Source: Agriotes lineatus (Eukaryota; Arthropoda; Insecta; Coleoptera; Elateridae). From it: a DNA stretch of 64,000 nt. The DNA is taken from positions 35,392 through 99,391 of the forward strand of contig CALNHX010005875.1 of the NCBI GenBank assembly GCA_940337035.1, in the 5' to 3' direction. Made by a program: the position numbers and the translations under genes. The notes below the pieces were generated by a model that saw only the letters and a program-made list of their open reading frames with translations, made no database searches and had not been told where the DNA came from. This document shows positions 15,001-28,191 of this stretch, one piece after another; position 1 is the first letter of the stretch, and each line of letters begins with the position of its first letter.

Positions 15001-18000
15001 TTTCAGTAACTTTGTCCTTGTGCTGTAGTCGCTGGGACACCAATTCATTAGATATATACATTTACAGTGGCTTAGTTACTGCATTAACTAGAATCTTTGT
15101 TAGCTAATGCGAAATTATTAAGTTACGGATAATGCTTGGATCCTACTGTGCATAATTCATATCTAAATCTGCCAAAGCGTGCTAAACGTTGCTTTTGTAA
15201 GCTTGTTTTACTTCTCAAACCTAATTAACAGTTGTAAGCAGCGCTCATAGCGGCGGTAGTATGATATATCGTGTTTTCAGTAACTTTGTTGTTGTATTGT
15301 AGTCGCTGGGACACAAATTTATTAGATATATACATTTACAATTGCTTAGTTATTGCATTAACTCGAATCTTTGTCACCTAATACGAAATTATTAAGTTAC
15401 GGATAATGCTTGGATCCTACTGAGCATAATTCATATCTAAATCTGTTAAAGCGTGCTAAACGTTGCCTTTGGAAGCGAGTATTACCTCTCAAACCTATTT
15501 AACAGTTGTAAGTAACGCTCTTAGTGGTAGGTAGTATGATATATCGTGTTTTCAGTAACTTTGTCGTTGTGCTGTAGTCGCTGGAACGCAAATTCATTAG
15601 ATATATACATTTACACTATCTTAGTTACTGCATTAACTCGAATCTTTGTCACCTAATACGAAATTATTATGTTACGGATAATGCTTGGATCCTACTGTGC
15701 ATAATTCATATCTATATCTGCCAAAGCGTGCTAAACATTGCTTTTGCAAGCGAGTTTTACTTCTCAACCCTATTTAACAGTTGTAAGCAACGCTCTTAGT
15801 GGTCGGTAGTATGATATATCGTGTTTACAGTAACTTTGTCGTTGTGCTGTAGTCGCTGGGACACCAATTCATTAGATATATACATTTACAGTGGCTTAGT
15901 TACTGCATTAACTAGAATCTTTGTTAGCTAATGCGAAATTATTAAGTTACGGATAATGCTTGGATCCTACTGTGCATAATTCATATCTATATCTGCCAAA
16001 GCGTGCTAAACATTGCTTTTGGAAGCGAGTTTTACTTCTCAAACCTAATTAACAGTTGTAAGCAACGCTCATAGCGGTCGGTAGTATGATATATCGTGTT
16101 TTCAGTAATTTTGTCGTTGTGCTGTAGTCGCTGGGACACCAATTCATTAGATATATACATTTACAGTGTCTTAGTTACTGCATTAACTCGAATTTTTTTA
16201 GCTAATACGAAATTATTAAGTGACGGATAATGCGTGGATCCTACTGTGCATAATTCATATCTAAATCTGCCAAAGCGTGCTAAACGTTGCTTTTGGAAGC
16301 GAGTTTTTCTTCTCAAACCTATTTACCAGTTGTAATCAACGCTCTTAGTGGTCGGTAGTATAATTTATCGTGTTTTCAGTAACGTTGTCGTTCTGCTGTA
16401 GTCACTGGGACACAAATTCATTTGATATATACATTTACAATGCCTTAGTTACTGCATTAACTCGAATTTTTTTAGCTAATACGAAATTATTAAGTGACGG
16501 ATAATGCTTGGATCCTACTGTGCATAATTCATATCTAAATCTGCCAAAGCGTGCTAAACGTTGCTTTTGGAAGCGAGTTTTACTTCTCAACTCTATTTAA
16601 CAGTTGTAAGCAACGCTCTTAGTGGTCGGTAGTATGATATATCGTGTTTTCAGTAACTTTGTCGTTGTGCTGTAGTCGCTGGGACACCAATTCATTAGAT
16701 ATATACATTTACAGTGGTTTAGTTACTGCATTAACTAGAATCTTTGTTAGCTAATGCAAAATTATTACGTTAAGGATAATGCTTGGATCCTACTGTGCAT
16801 AATTCATATCTAAATCTGCCAAAGCGTGCTAAACGTTGCTTTTGGAAGCTAGTTTTTCTTCTCAAACCTATTTAGCAGTTGTAATCAACGTTCTTAGTGG
16901 TCGGTAGTATGATTTATCGTGTTTTCAGTAACGTTGTCGTTCTGCTGTAGTCGCTGGGACACAAATTCATTTGATATATACATTTACAATGCCTTAGTTA
17001 CTGCATTAATTCGAATGTTTGTTAGCTAATACGATATTATTAAGTTACGGATAATGCTTGGATCCTACTGTGCATAATTCATATCTAAATCTGCCAAAGC
17101 GTGCTAAACGTTGCTTTTGTAAGCTTGTTTTACTTCTCAAACCTAATTAACAGTTGTAAGCAACGCTCATAGCGGTCGGTAGTATGCTATATCGTGTTTT
17201 TGTAACTTTGTCGTTGTGCTGTAGTCGCTGGGACACAAATTCATTAGATGTATACATTTACAATGGCTTAGTTACTGCATTAACTCGAATCTTTGTTAGC
17301 TAATACGAAATTATTAAGTTACGGATAATGCTTGGATCCTACTGTGCATACTTCATATCTAAATCTGCCAAAGCGTGCTAAACGTTGCTTTTGTAAGCTT
17401 GTTTTACTTCTCAAACCTAATTAACAGTTGTAAGCAACGCTCATAGCGGTCGGTAGTATGCTATATCGTGTTTTTAGTAACTTTGTCGTTGTGCTGTAGT
17501 CGCTGGGACACAAATTCATTAGATATATACATTTACAATAGCTTAGTTACTGCATTAACTCGAATCTTTGTTAGCTAATACGAAATTATTAAGTTACGGA
17601 TAATGCTTGGATCCTACTGTGCATAATTCATATCTAAATCTGCCAAAGCGTGCTAAACGTTGCTTTTGTAAGCTTGTTTTACTTCTCAAACCTAATTAAC
17701 AGTTGTAAGCAACGCTCATAGCGGTCGGTAGTATGCTATATCGTGTTTTCAGTAACTTTGTCGTTGTGCTGTAGTCTCTGGGACACAAATTCATTAGATG
17801 TATACATTTACAATGGCTTAGTTACTTCATTAACCCGAATCTTTTTTAGCTAATACGAAATTATTAAGTTACGGATAATGCTTGGATCCTACTGTGCATA
17901 ATTCATATCTATATCTGCCAAAGCGTGCTAAACATTGCTTTTGAAAGCGAGTTTTACTTCTCAACTCTATTTAACAGTTGTAAGCAACGCTCTTAGTGGT

Positions 18001-20826
18001 CGGTAGTATAATATATCGTGTTTTCAGTAACTTTGTCGTTGTGCTGTAGTCGCTGGGACACCAATTCATTAGATATATACATTTACAGTGTTTTAGTTAC
18101 TGCATTAACTAGAATCTTTGTTAGCTAAAGCAAAATTATTACGTTACGGATAATGCGTGGATCCTACTGTGCATAATACATATCTAAATCTGCCAAAGCG
18201 TGCTAAACGTTGCTTTTGTAAGCTAGTTTTACTTCTCAAACCTATTTAGCAGTTGTAATCAACGCTCTTAGTGGTCGGTAGTATGATTTATCGTGTTTTC
18301 AGTAACGTTGTCGTTCTGCTGCAGTCGCTGGGACACAAATTCATTTGATATATACATTTACAATGCCTTAGTTCCTGCATTAATTCGAATGTTTGTTAGC
18401 TAATACGATATTATTAAGTTACGGATAATGCTTGGATCCTACTGTGCATAGGTCATATCTAAATCTGCCAAAGCGTGCTAAACGTTGCTTTTGTAAGCTT
18501 GTTTTACTTCTCAAACCTAATTAACAGTTGTAAGCAACGCTCATAGCGGTAGGCAGTATGCTATATCGTGTTTTTAGTAACTTTGTCGTTGTGCTGTAGT
18601 CGCTGGGACGCAAATTCATTAGATATATACATTTACAATGGCTTAGTTCCTGCATTAACTCGAATCTTTGTTAGCTAATACGAAATTATTAAGTTACGGA
18701 TAATGCTTGGATCCTACTGTGCATAATTCATATCTAAATCTGCCAAAGCGTGCTAAACGTTGCTTTTGTAAGCTAGTTTTACTTCTCAAACCTAGTTAAC
18801 AGTTGTAATCAACGCTCTTAGTAGTCGGTAGTATGATTTATCGTGTTTTCAGTAACGTTGTCGTTCTGCTGTAGTCGCTGGGACACAAATTCATTAGATA
18901 TATACATTTACAATGGCTTAGTTACTGCATTAACTCGAATCTTTGTTAGCTAATACGATATTATTAAGTGACGGATAATGCTTGGATCCTACTGTGCATA
19001 ATTCATATCTAAATCTGCCAAAGCGTGCTAAACGTTGCTTTTGGAAGCGAGTTTCACTTCTCAAACCTATTTAACAGTTGTAAGCAACGCTCATAGTGGT
19101 CGGTAGTATGATATATCGTGTTTTCAGTAACTTTGTCGTTGTGCTGTAGTCGCTGGGACGCAAATTCATTAGATATATACATTTACACTGGCTTAGTTAC
19201 TGCATTAACTCGAATCTTTGTTAGCTAATGCGAAATTATTAAGTTACGGATAATGCTTGGATCCTACTGTGCATAATACATATCTAAATCTGCCAAAGCG
19301 TGCTAAACGTTGCTTTTGGAAGCTAGTTTTTCTTCTCAAACCTATTTAGCAGTTGTAATCAACGCTCTTAGTGGTCGGTAGTATGATTTATCGTGTTTTC
19401 AGTAACGTTGTCGTTCTGCTGTAGTCGCTGGGACACCAATTCATTAGATATATACATTTACAGTGGCTTAGTTACTGCATTAACTAGAATCTTTGTTAGC
19501 TAATGCGAAATTATTAAGTTACGGATAATGCTTGGATCCTACTGTGCATAATTCATATCTAAATCTGCCAAAGCGTGCTAAACGTTGCTTTTGGAAGCGA
19601 GTTTTACTTCTCAAACCTATTTAACAGTTGTAAGCAACGCTCTTAGTGGTCGGTAGTATGATTTATCGTGTTTTCAGTAACGTTGTCGTTCTGCTGTAGT
19701 CGCTGCGACGCAAATTCATTAGATATATACATTTACACTGGCTTAGTTACTGCATTAACTCAAATTTTTTTATCTTATACGAAATTATTAAGTGACGGAT
19801 AATGCTTGGATCCTACTGTGCATAATTCTAATCTAAATCTGCCAAAGCGTGCTAAACGTGGCCTTTGGAAGCGAGTTTTATTTCTCAAACCTATTTAACA
19901 GTTGTAAGCAACGCTCTTAGTGGTCGGTAGTATGATATATCGTGTTTTCAGTAACTTTGTCGTTGTGCTCTAGTCGCTGGGACGCAAATTCATTTGATAT
20001 ATACATTTACACTGTCTTAGTTACTGCATTAACTCGAATCTTTGTTAGCTAATGCGAAATTATTAAGTTACGGATAATGCTTGGATCCTACTGTGCATAA
20101 TACATATCTAAATCTGCCAAAGCGTGCTAAACATTGCTTTTGTAAGCTAGTTTTACTTCTCAAACCTATTTAGCAGTTGTAATCAACGCTCTTAGTGGTC
20201 GGTAGTATGATTTATCGTGTTTTCAGTAACGTTGTCGTTCTGCTGTAGTCGCTGGGACACAAATTCATTTGATATATACATTTACAATGCCTTAGTTACT
20301 GCATTAACTCGAATCTTTGTTAGCTAATGCGAAATTATTAAGTTACGGATAATGCTTGGATCCTACTGTGCATAATTCATATCTAAATCTGCCAAAGCGT
20401 GCTAAACGTTGCTTTTGTAAGCTTGTTTTACTTCTCAAACCTAATTAACAGTTGTAAGCAACGCTCATAGCGGTCGGTAGTATGCTATATCGTGTTTTTA
20501 GTAACTTTGTCGTTGTGCTGAAGTCGCTGGGACACAAATTCATTAGATATATACATTTACAATAGCTTAGTTACTGCACTAACTCGAATCTTTGTTAGCT
20601 AATACGAAATTATTAAGTTACGGATAATGCTTGGATCCTACTGTGCATAATTCATATCTAAATCTGCCAAAGCGTGCTAAACGTTGCTTTTGTAAGCTTG
20701 TTTTACTTCTCAAACCTAATTAACAGTTGTAAGCAACGCTGATAGCGGTCGGTAGTATGCTATATCGTGTTTTCAGTAACTTTGTCGTTGTGCTGTAGTC
20801 TCTGGGACACAAATTCATTAGATATA
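1..20826. repeat. ~275-bp satellite array, about 76 monomers, left edge outside the window
   Basis: Head-to-tail tandem array. The landmark GTTACGGATAATGCTTGG recurs every 274-275 bp (for example from bases 5, 280, 555 and 829 onward) up to the last partial copy ending in GATATA at 20826. Nearly every monomer has one BamHI site (GGATCC) in the block TGGATCCTACTGTGC. Monomers fall into at least two classes: one with TTTGTAAGCTTGTTTTAC, AACCTAATTAACAG and CATAGCGG, the other with TTTGGAAGCGAGTTTTAC, AACCTATTTAACAG and CTTAGTGG. Hybrids exist. Divergence between copies is mostly a few percent, with rare 1-bp indels. There is no coding potential; the short ORFs inside it are by chance. The array may be pericentromeric or subtelomeric heterochromatin, but that is inference. 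Confidence 0.98.
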
Positions 20827-22126
20827 CCGGGTGACAATAAGACTAGGACCATGTTTATATCTTCTTTATTTATGAATCGATTTGGATATAATTTTATACC
20901 AAGATACTACACATAATTTGTGATTGGCTGATAACTATAGTCAAAATGACTGACTTTCGGTTTTACCGGAAAAGATACTAAATTTGAATTTTTTAAATGG
21001 AATACCTTGTATATTTTATTTTTTTTGGAATCTATGAAATTGCATATAATCGTCTTGCCAAATTTCAATTTTTTTAAACAAAAATTTTTTTTTTCAATTT
21101 TTATTTTTTACCATAGAAGGCCTTGACTTGGAAAAATTTATTCTAATTGACTCTAGCAACTCTTAATAATAGTTATTTTATCAATAAGGTCAATAACAAA
21201 TCTTTAATAAGAGAATATAATTTGCTAAACTTGTTTTTTAAGAAAAAGTCACTTTTTTTAAATGGCACCTACTAAGGGCCATCTTGCCATTAGATAGAAA
21301 ATGCAATTACCAATCTAACGATATGTATCATGCACTACTTTATCTTTAACTGAAACTGAAAATTAATTAATTAATTATTTGTTTAAATCTATTTAAAAAG
21401 CCAATGTTAGTGTCACTTCCGGTGAAACCGGAAGTGACACTAACTTTGGTTCTTTAAATAGATCACTCTATATGTTTTATGTTTTCGTAATCTACGACTC
21501 AAATTACATACAACAGTGTTGCCAAATTTGCTTTGGTATTATTAGTTATTACATAAAAATATTTAAAACAATAATTAATTAATTAATTTTCAGTTTCAGA
21601 TAAAGATAAAGTAGTGCATGATGCATATCGTTAGATTGGTAATTAAATTTGCTGTTTAATGACAAGATGGCCCTTGGTAGGTGCCATTTAAAAAAAGTGA
21701 CTTTTTCTTAAAAAACGAGTTTAGCAAATTATATTCTTTTATTAAAGGTTTGTTATTGACCTTATCGATAAAATAGCTATTATTAAGAGTTGTTAGAGTC
21801 AATTAGAATAGATTTTTCTAAGTCAAGGCATTCTACGGTAAAAAATAAAAATTAAAAAAATATTTTTTTTGTTTAAAAAAATTGAAATTTGGCAAGACTG
21901 TTATATGTAGTTGGACTCGTAGATTCAGAAAAACATAAAATATACAGAGGGTTCCATTTAAAAAATCAAAGTTAATATCATTTCCGGTAAAACCGGAAGT
22001 TAATCATTTTGACTATATCTATCAGCCAATCAGAAATTATGTGTAGTATCTTGATATAAAATTTTATCCAAATCGAATCATAAATAAAGAAGATATAAGC
22101 ATGTCCCTGGTCTCATTGTCACCCGG
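20827..22126. mobile_element. 1.3-kb foldback (long inverted repeat) DNA element with TA target duplication
   Basis: The ends are inverted copies: it starts CCGGGTGACAATAAGACTAG and the reverse complement of the right end starts CCGGGTGACAATGAGACCAG. Similarity of the two arms continues inward for roughly 600 bp each with scattered mismatches, so the element could fold almost completely. Both sides are flanked by TA (within TATA), as for Tc1/mariner-type insertion. No transposase is present. It ends the satellite array on its left and abuts a LINE fragment on its right. The motif with core CTTCCGGT/ACCGGAAG recurs near both ends and at the axis. Its subterminal AT-rich segment resembles the one in the mariner-type element at 42351-43866. 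Confidence 0.9.
21406..21444. repeat. Perfect hairpin near the centre of the foldback element
   Basis: Two 18-bp arms (left arm GTTAGTGTCACTTCCGGT) separated by the 3-base loop GAA. It lies inside the unpaired central part of the 1.3-kb foldback element and repeats the CCGGT/ACCGG motif found in both outer arms (about 20955 and 21985). Confidence 0.9.
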
Positions 22127-22154
22127 TATATTAGTAATTTGAATACTGTACTTT

Positions 22155-23215
22155 TTGCTGATTAAAAAGGAATGGTACTACGGGACACAAAGAAAATTAT
22201 TGAAATGATTGAGAAATACTATGAAAACCTGTATGAGAGCAAGACCCATCCATCTAAACCGTCGAAACAATCTGAAGAAGATCATGAACCACAATTCATA
22301 GGATATACCTGACATAACTGAAGATGAAATTGTAACGGCGATTAGAGACATAAAAAGAAATAAAGCCCTGGGCATAGACAACATAATACCCGAACACATA
22401 ATGAAAGGAGGAGGAGAACTAAGTGCCTGAAAATTTTCTTTAACAAATGCCTCTCGGAAGCTAGTATACCAGATGGATGGAATGACTTGTTGACCGTCCT
22501 AATACATAAGAAAGGAAGCCCATATAATCTCAGAAACTACAGGTCAATATCACTCTTACCACAACTATATAAATTACTGACTAAAATAATAACAAATAGG
22601 TTAACAAGGAAAGTAGACGACTACCAGCCCGTCCAATAGGTTGACTTTAGAAAAAGCTTTAGTACGGCAGACCATCTCCTCATGATAAAAATTTTAATTG
22701 AAAACGCCTACGAATACAACTTTACACTCTACCTCGCATTTAATGATTATAAAAATACCTTTGACAGTATCGAACTCTGGGCAGTGGAAGAAGGACTAAT
22801 TAACTCTCGAATTAACCACAGATACAGAACCTTACTACAAAACATATATAAGAAAGCAATTATGACGATACAGATGGATGCATTTCTAACTATAAATCCT
22901 ATCAAAGTGTCTAGAGGAGTAAGACAAGGTGACACGACATCACCCAAACCTTTCGCGGCAGCCTTGGAAAACATCTTCAAAAATATGAATTAAGAAGATA
23001 TGAGTGTAAACATGGACAAAAACTAAACCATTTGAGATTCGCAGACGACGTTGTCCTAATATCTGATAAATATGAAGACCTGCAACAAACGCTAAATGAC
23101 ATGCACACAGAAGCCTTAAAATGACCTTTAGTATATCTAAAAGAATGACAAACACACAGGACAATATACAATTCTCAATAGAATCAACTCCCCCAGAATC
23201 AGTCGGAGAATATAT
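22155..23215 (+). pseudogene. Decayed LINE reverse transcriptase fragment (family A, same as 59640-61956)
   Basis: A broken piece of a non-LTR retrotransposon ORF, shared among several frames. From about 22190 one reads a linker ending YYENLYES, then after a frameshift a segment with the motif IPDITEDEIVTAI, then a fragment with VLIHKKGSP and NYRSISLLPQLYK, a TAG at 22637-22639 within the position of the usual QAGFR motif, the open stretch 22682-22993 with LAFNDYKNTFDS (the A box; the second acidic residue pattern is degraded) and GVRQGDTTSP (B box), and after another frameshift LRFADDVVLIS (the catalytic FADD box, about 23034-23066). The closest relative in the window is the LINE at 59640-61956, which shares motif after motif (LAFIDFRKAFDTVELWA, RGVRQGDILSP). 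The endonuclease part and the 3' end are missing. It is inactive. Confidence 0.9.
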
Positions 23216-24760
23216 TGTTATGATACGTAAAAATCAGGTTTTTGAATAAAAATTAAAGAACATATAAATTTGGGAGCTTAATCAACTTAGAAAAGTTTTA
23301 AAAAAGATTGTTTGTTTATTTGAAAATAAGTAATGGAAATTTAATTTGAGACAATTTACCATTTATTTTGAAAGGTAATAGTGAAACAATTTTTTGGCTT
23401 TGCCTAATTGTTTCGCCATTTATCCAATTATTTCAGGCTTAACCTGTATATTTTTAGTTAAATTATAATTCCTTTTGCATTTCAAATTCGTAAATTTTCC
23501 AAAGCAGCTTATTTTCTACCTGCATCAAGCTCTTATCGTTTGCGCAATGCCCTCTCGACCTCCGCGCTATTTCTTATCAGAGTCCGAGCTTGCCTTTGGG
23601 CACGAATTGTTGGTACTTGGCATTTTGCTGTCTTCGCTTGAGCCCGCCGATACCGGCGCGGCTAAGCCTTGTTTTTAATTAAGCCAAATTACGTGCGCTC
23701 AACCATGTGTTTCCTAAGGGCTGATTTTGATCAGGTACGATGGCGCTTTGCTGTTTTATTATTCGCATAGTAATTATATTTTTCTTAGCTCTTAATTACC
23801 AGTTCCGTTTCAACAACGAGTTTATCTCGGAGGCCAAGCCTTATCGCACTTTCGACACCTGCTGGGTTCGGCGTTTTGCGGCCTTTTGAAGATGCTTTTG
23901 CTGCATTTTTGGGATACTTCAGCAGCAATTTTCTGCGCATCCTTGGCGATTCCAACAAGGGTTGTAGCCGTTCACGTCCAGCTTGTTTTGCGAGGTTAGT
24001 TGTGCTGTTCCGAGATTTATCGTGTTTTTGATAACTGGTTTCTCCATTTATACATTTTAAACCCGTCAATATTTAAAACTTAAATTCATACGTTTTGCAA
24101 TTATTAAAATGTGATGTTCAATTTGATACATGCTCTTGCTTTTTACATTAAATTTTCATGCTTATAGTTAATTATGCACAGTTATAAATTTTGCTATTTT
24201 TGATGTGTGTTTCGACCCTATGTAAAAGGTACAGTCACGCTATTTATTTTCAATAGCCTAACAGAAGGTTTTATTAGATGACTGTGATAAGCTTATCCCA
24301 CGAGTGTTTTTGTTAAAGTTATTAAAATAACCCGAAAGGGGTTCTTAATTTTATGCGTGTCGCAACCTTCAGTTAAGATACACAATTGTGTTATTACATT
24401 ATTTACATTTTAATTATCCTGATTATTGGTTACTGACTCTTCAAAACTTTTATTAATGATTAATTAAACGCTAGTCACTTGTAGTTTATTTTTCTTCTTG
24501 TTATTTGAAATCTTTTGATTTCTGGCGCCCATTTCCATTTTCCTTTCCTTTTTTTGAAGACATTCCAGGGTACATAGCTGATGATCTGAACCTACGATCT
24601 AAGGCCGCCGATTTTTGAGCTAGTCGGCCATCGCGGTGAGTAAGTAACAGTTTTTCAGAGCTGCCGTGGTGTATAAATGGTAGGGGGGTTGATCTGCGAT
24701 TTTTACTACCATTGCTTATTTTATTAATTAATTGCAGGTCGGCTTTCTTATTGTTTCATA
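23216..24760. other. Unassigned spacer between LINE fragment and second satellite
   Basis: No gene recognised. The stretch 23540-24010 is richer in GC than its surroundings and holds two short open frames (23475-23678 plus, 23785-24069 minus) without recognisable domains. It begins TGTTATGATACG immediately after the LINE fragment, and at 24518 has TGGCGCCCATTTCC, which resembles a retroelement primer-binding site. An old solo or truncated LTR is therefore possible, but no matching second LTR is visible. Confidence 0.4.
24580..24637 (-). repeat. tRNA-like (SINE-head-like) sequence
   Basis: Read on the minus strand it has TGGCCGACTAG, which resembles a tRNA-Leu/Ser A box, then CGGCGGCC, and after about 38 bases GGTTCAGATCA, which resembles a B box (consensus GGTTCGANTCC). 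No proper acceptor stem can be paired, so it is not a working tRNA. A tRNA-derived SINE remnant is the likeliest reading; chance similarity is not excluded. Confidence 0.35.
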
Positions 24761-27700
24761 CTGGCTATGAATTGACTGCAGTGTTAATAGGTCTTGTAAT
24801 AGTATATTTGGACTCAATCTAACCATATATTACTACTGTATTAAATGTTTCTACAACTTAAAAATTCAAGTTCAATAGTATAGCTCTTAGGTACGTGACA
24901 TCTGAAAAGCACGTTTTGCAGTAAATATCAACTAAGTAAATAATTAATGAACTACTATAATGGCTATTGCTGACCAAAATATAATAATTATTGCCAGAGT
25001 AACCGCGTCTTCTATAACAGGTGCTCAATTACTGGCTATGACTACAGTGCTAATAGGTTTTATAATAGCATATTTTAAATCAATCTAACCGTATATTACT
25101 ACTGTATTAAATTTTTTTGTATTTAAAACTTTCAAGTTTAATAGTTTAGCATTTAGGTACGGTAAAACGTTTTAAAAGCAATGTTTGCGGTAGTATAAAA
25201 TAAGTACATTAACAGGTGCTCAATTACTGGCTATGAATTGACTGCAGTGTTAATAGGTCTTGTAATAGTATATTTGGAATCAATCTAACCATATATTACT
25301 GCTGTATTAAATTTTTCTGCATCTAAACAATTCAAGTTCAAAAGTTTAGAATTTATGTAGATAAACGTTCACTAACAGGTGCTCAGTTACTTGCTATGAA
25401 TTGACTGCAGTGTTAATAGGTCTTGTAATAGTGTATTAGGAATCAATCTAACCATATATAACTGCTGTATTAAATTTTTCTGCATCTAAACAATTCAAGT
25501 TTAAAAGTATAGCAATTAGGTACGTTAAAACGACTGAAAAGCACGTTTTGCAGTGTATATTAACTAAGTAAATGATTATTCTGCTACTACAATGGTTAAG
25601 ACTGACCAAAATATAATAATTATTGCCAGAGTAAGCGCTTCTTCACTAACAGGTGCTCAATTACTGGCTATGAATTGACTGGAGTGTTAATAGGTCTTGT
25701 AATAGTATATTTGGAATCAATCTAACCATATATAACTGCTGTATTAAATTTTTCTGCATCTAAACAATTCAAGTTTAAAAGTATAGCAACTAGGTACGTT
25801 AAAACGTCTGAAAAACACGTTTTGCAGTAAATATTAACTAAGTAAATGATTATTCTGCTACTACAATGGTTAAGGCTGACCAAAATATAATAATTATTGT
25901 CAGAGTAAGCGCTTCTTCACTAACAGGTGCTCAATTACTGGCTATGAATTGACTGGAGTGTTAATAGGTCTTGTAATAGTATATTTGCAATCAATCTAAC
26001 CATGTATTACTACTGTATTAAATTTTTCTGCATCCAAACAATTCAAGTTTAAAAGTATAGCATTTAGATACGTTAAAACGTCTGAAAAGCACGGTTTGCA
26101 GTAAATATTAACTACCTAAATAATTATTGTACTACTATAATGGCTAAGGCTGACCAAAATATTATAATTATTGCCAGAGTAAGCGCGTCTACACTAACAG
26201 GTGCTCAATTACTGGCTAAGAATTGACTGCAGTGTTAATACTTCTTGCAATAGTATATTTGGAATGAATCTAACCATATACTACTACTGTATAAAATTTT
26301 TCTGCATCTAAAAAATTAAAGATCAAAAGTATAGCATTTAGGTACGTTAAAACGTCTGAAAAGTACGTTTTGCGGTAAATATTAGCTACATAAGTTATTA
26401 TTGTACTACTATAATAGCTACCGTTGACCTAAATGTAATAATTATTGCCACAGTACCGTGCCCTGACTAACAGGTGCTCAATGACCCGCTAACAATTGAT
26501 TGAAATGGTAGTAGCTCTTGTAGTAGTATATTTGGGAACCATTCAACCATATATAAACACTATATTAGTTTTTTCCCCATCGGAAAAATACAAGTTTAAA
26601 AGTATGGCATTTAGGTACGTTAAAAAGTCTGAAAAGCACGTTTTGCAGTAAATATTAACTACATTAATTATTATTGTACTACTATAATAGCAACCGTTGA
26701 CCTAAATGTAATCATTATTGCCAAAGTAACGGTGCCCTGGCTAACAGGTGCTTAATGACTCGCTAAAAGTTGATTGCAGTGGTAGTAGCTCTTGTAGTAG
26801 TATATTTGGAAACCATTCAATCATATATAAATACTATATTAATCTTTGCTGCATCCGAAAACTTCAAGTTTAAAAGTATAGCATTTTGGTACGTTAAAAC
26901 ATCTGAAAAGCTCGTTTTTCAGTAAATATTAACTACATAAATTATTATTACACTACTATAATAGCTACTGTTGACCTAAATGTAGTAATTATTGCCAGAA
27001 TAACCGTGCCCTGTAAGAAGTGCTCAATGACTCGCTAAGAATTGATTGCAGAAGTAATAGCTCTTGTAGTAGTATATTTGGAAACCATTCAATTATATAT
27101 AAATACTATATTAACTTTTTCTGCATCCGAAAGATTCAAGTTTAAAAGTATAGCATGTAGGTACATTAAAACGTCTGAAAACCACGTTTTGCTGTAAATA
27201 TTAGTTACATAAATTATTATTGTACTACTATAATAGTTACTGTTGACCTAAATGTAATAATTATTGCCAGAGTAACCGTGCCATGACTAACAGGTGCTCA
27301 ATAACTCGTTAAGAATTGATTGCAGTGGTAATAGCTTTTGTAGTAGTATATTTGGAAACCATTCAACCATATATATAAATACTATATTGATTTTTTCATT
27401 ATCCGAAAGATTCAAGTTCAAAAGTTTAGTATATAGGTACGTTAAAACGTTTGAAAAGCACGTGTTGCAGTAAATATTAACTACAAAAATTATTATTGTA
27501 CTACTATAATAGCTACTGTTGTCCTAAATGTAATAATTGTTGCCAGAGTAACCGTGTCATGATTAACAGGTGCTCAATAACTCGCTAAGAATTGATTGCA
27601 GTAGTAATATCTCCTGTAGTAGTATATTTGAAAACCATTCAACCATGTGTAAATACTATATTGATTTTTTCTGCATCCGAATGATTCATGTTCAAAATTT

Positions 27701-27788
27701 TAGCATTTAGGTACGTTAAAACGTCTGAAAAGCACGTTTTGCATTAACAACTGACTACAGAAATTATACTACTATAATAGCTACTGTT
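24761..27788. repeat. Second satellite, ~274-bp monomer, about 11-12 diverged copies
   Basis: Recurring landmark AACAGGTGCTCAATTACTGG (or variants), followed by GCAGTGTTAATAGGTCTTG, TAAAAGTATAGCATTTAGG, TACGTTAAAACGTCTGAAAA and TAATAATTATTGCCAGAG. Starts lie near 25018, 25215, 25378, 25650, 25926, 26200, 26470, 26745, 27017, 27291 and 27569. The spacing is 270-278 bp for the full copies; the two around 25018-25378 are shortened to 197 and 163 bp by internal deletion. Copies on the right (26470 on) form a diverged subgroup (GTAGTAGCTCTTGTAGTAG). No similarity to the first satellite is evident although the period is nearly the same. No coding potential. Confidence 0.95.
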
Positions 27789-27864
27789 AAAACGACAAAT
27801 AAACTAAAATTTTGAAAAATTTAATAAAAGGGAATATATTTTACATTGATTTATTTAAACAAAA

Positions 27865-28191
27865 ATGATGTTATACATGATAATAGGCGACCTTAACGCT
27901 AAAGTCGGTTCTACGGTTAACGATGACCACATTCGAGCTGTTGTGGGTAAGTTTGGACTTGGAGTGCGTAATGAGAGAGGAGAAAGACTCATTCAATTCT
28001 GCATTGATAATAAATTCACAATAATGAATACAATTCATAAACAACATAAGAGAAGGCTTTATACCTGGCGCTCACCAGATGGGTTACATAAGAACCAAAT
28101 AGATTAAATCCTTATTCAATCGCGCTGGAAATCATCTATACACAACGCAAAAACCCTACCATCGGCAGATTGCGGCAGTGACCATCAACTT
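27865..28191 (+). pseudogene. LINE B apurinic-type endonuclease, C-terminal part, with one in-frame stop
   Basis: The 3' part of an APE-like endonuclease that nicks target DNA for target-primed reverse transcription. Visible motifs are IIGDLNAKVGS (GDxNA box) at the start, LYTWRSPDG, and HKNQID immediately before a TAA at 28105-28107, where family members have a codon for an aromatic residue (NQIDY). Beyond the stop the same frame continues through SADCGSDHQLL, the SDH catalytic motif, into the reverse transcriptase ORF. The N-terminal half with the catalytic Asn and Glu is missing, so the enzyme is dead. Confidence 0.85.

Noticed and set aside
14848..15048. Minus-strand ORF inside the satellite
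   Set aside because: Arises from one monomer variant; neighbouring monomers carry stops, so there is no selection for coding.
1..20826. Regular repeats as a possible CRISPR array
   Set aside because: The whole ~275-bp unit is repeated with no unique spacers, and the genome is clearly eukaryotic; this is a satellite.
23216..24530. Possible LTR with primer site TGGCGCCC at 24518
   Set aside because: No second LTR, no terminal CA and no internal coding region found; left as unassigned.
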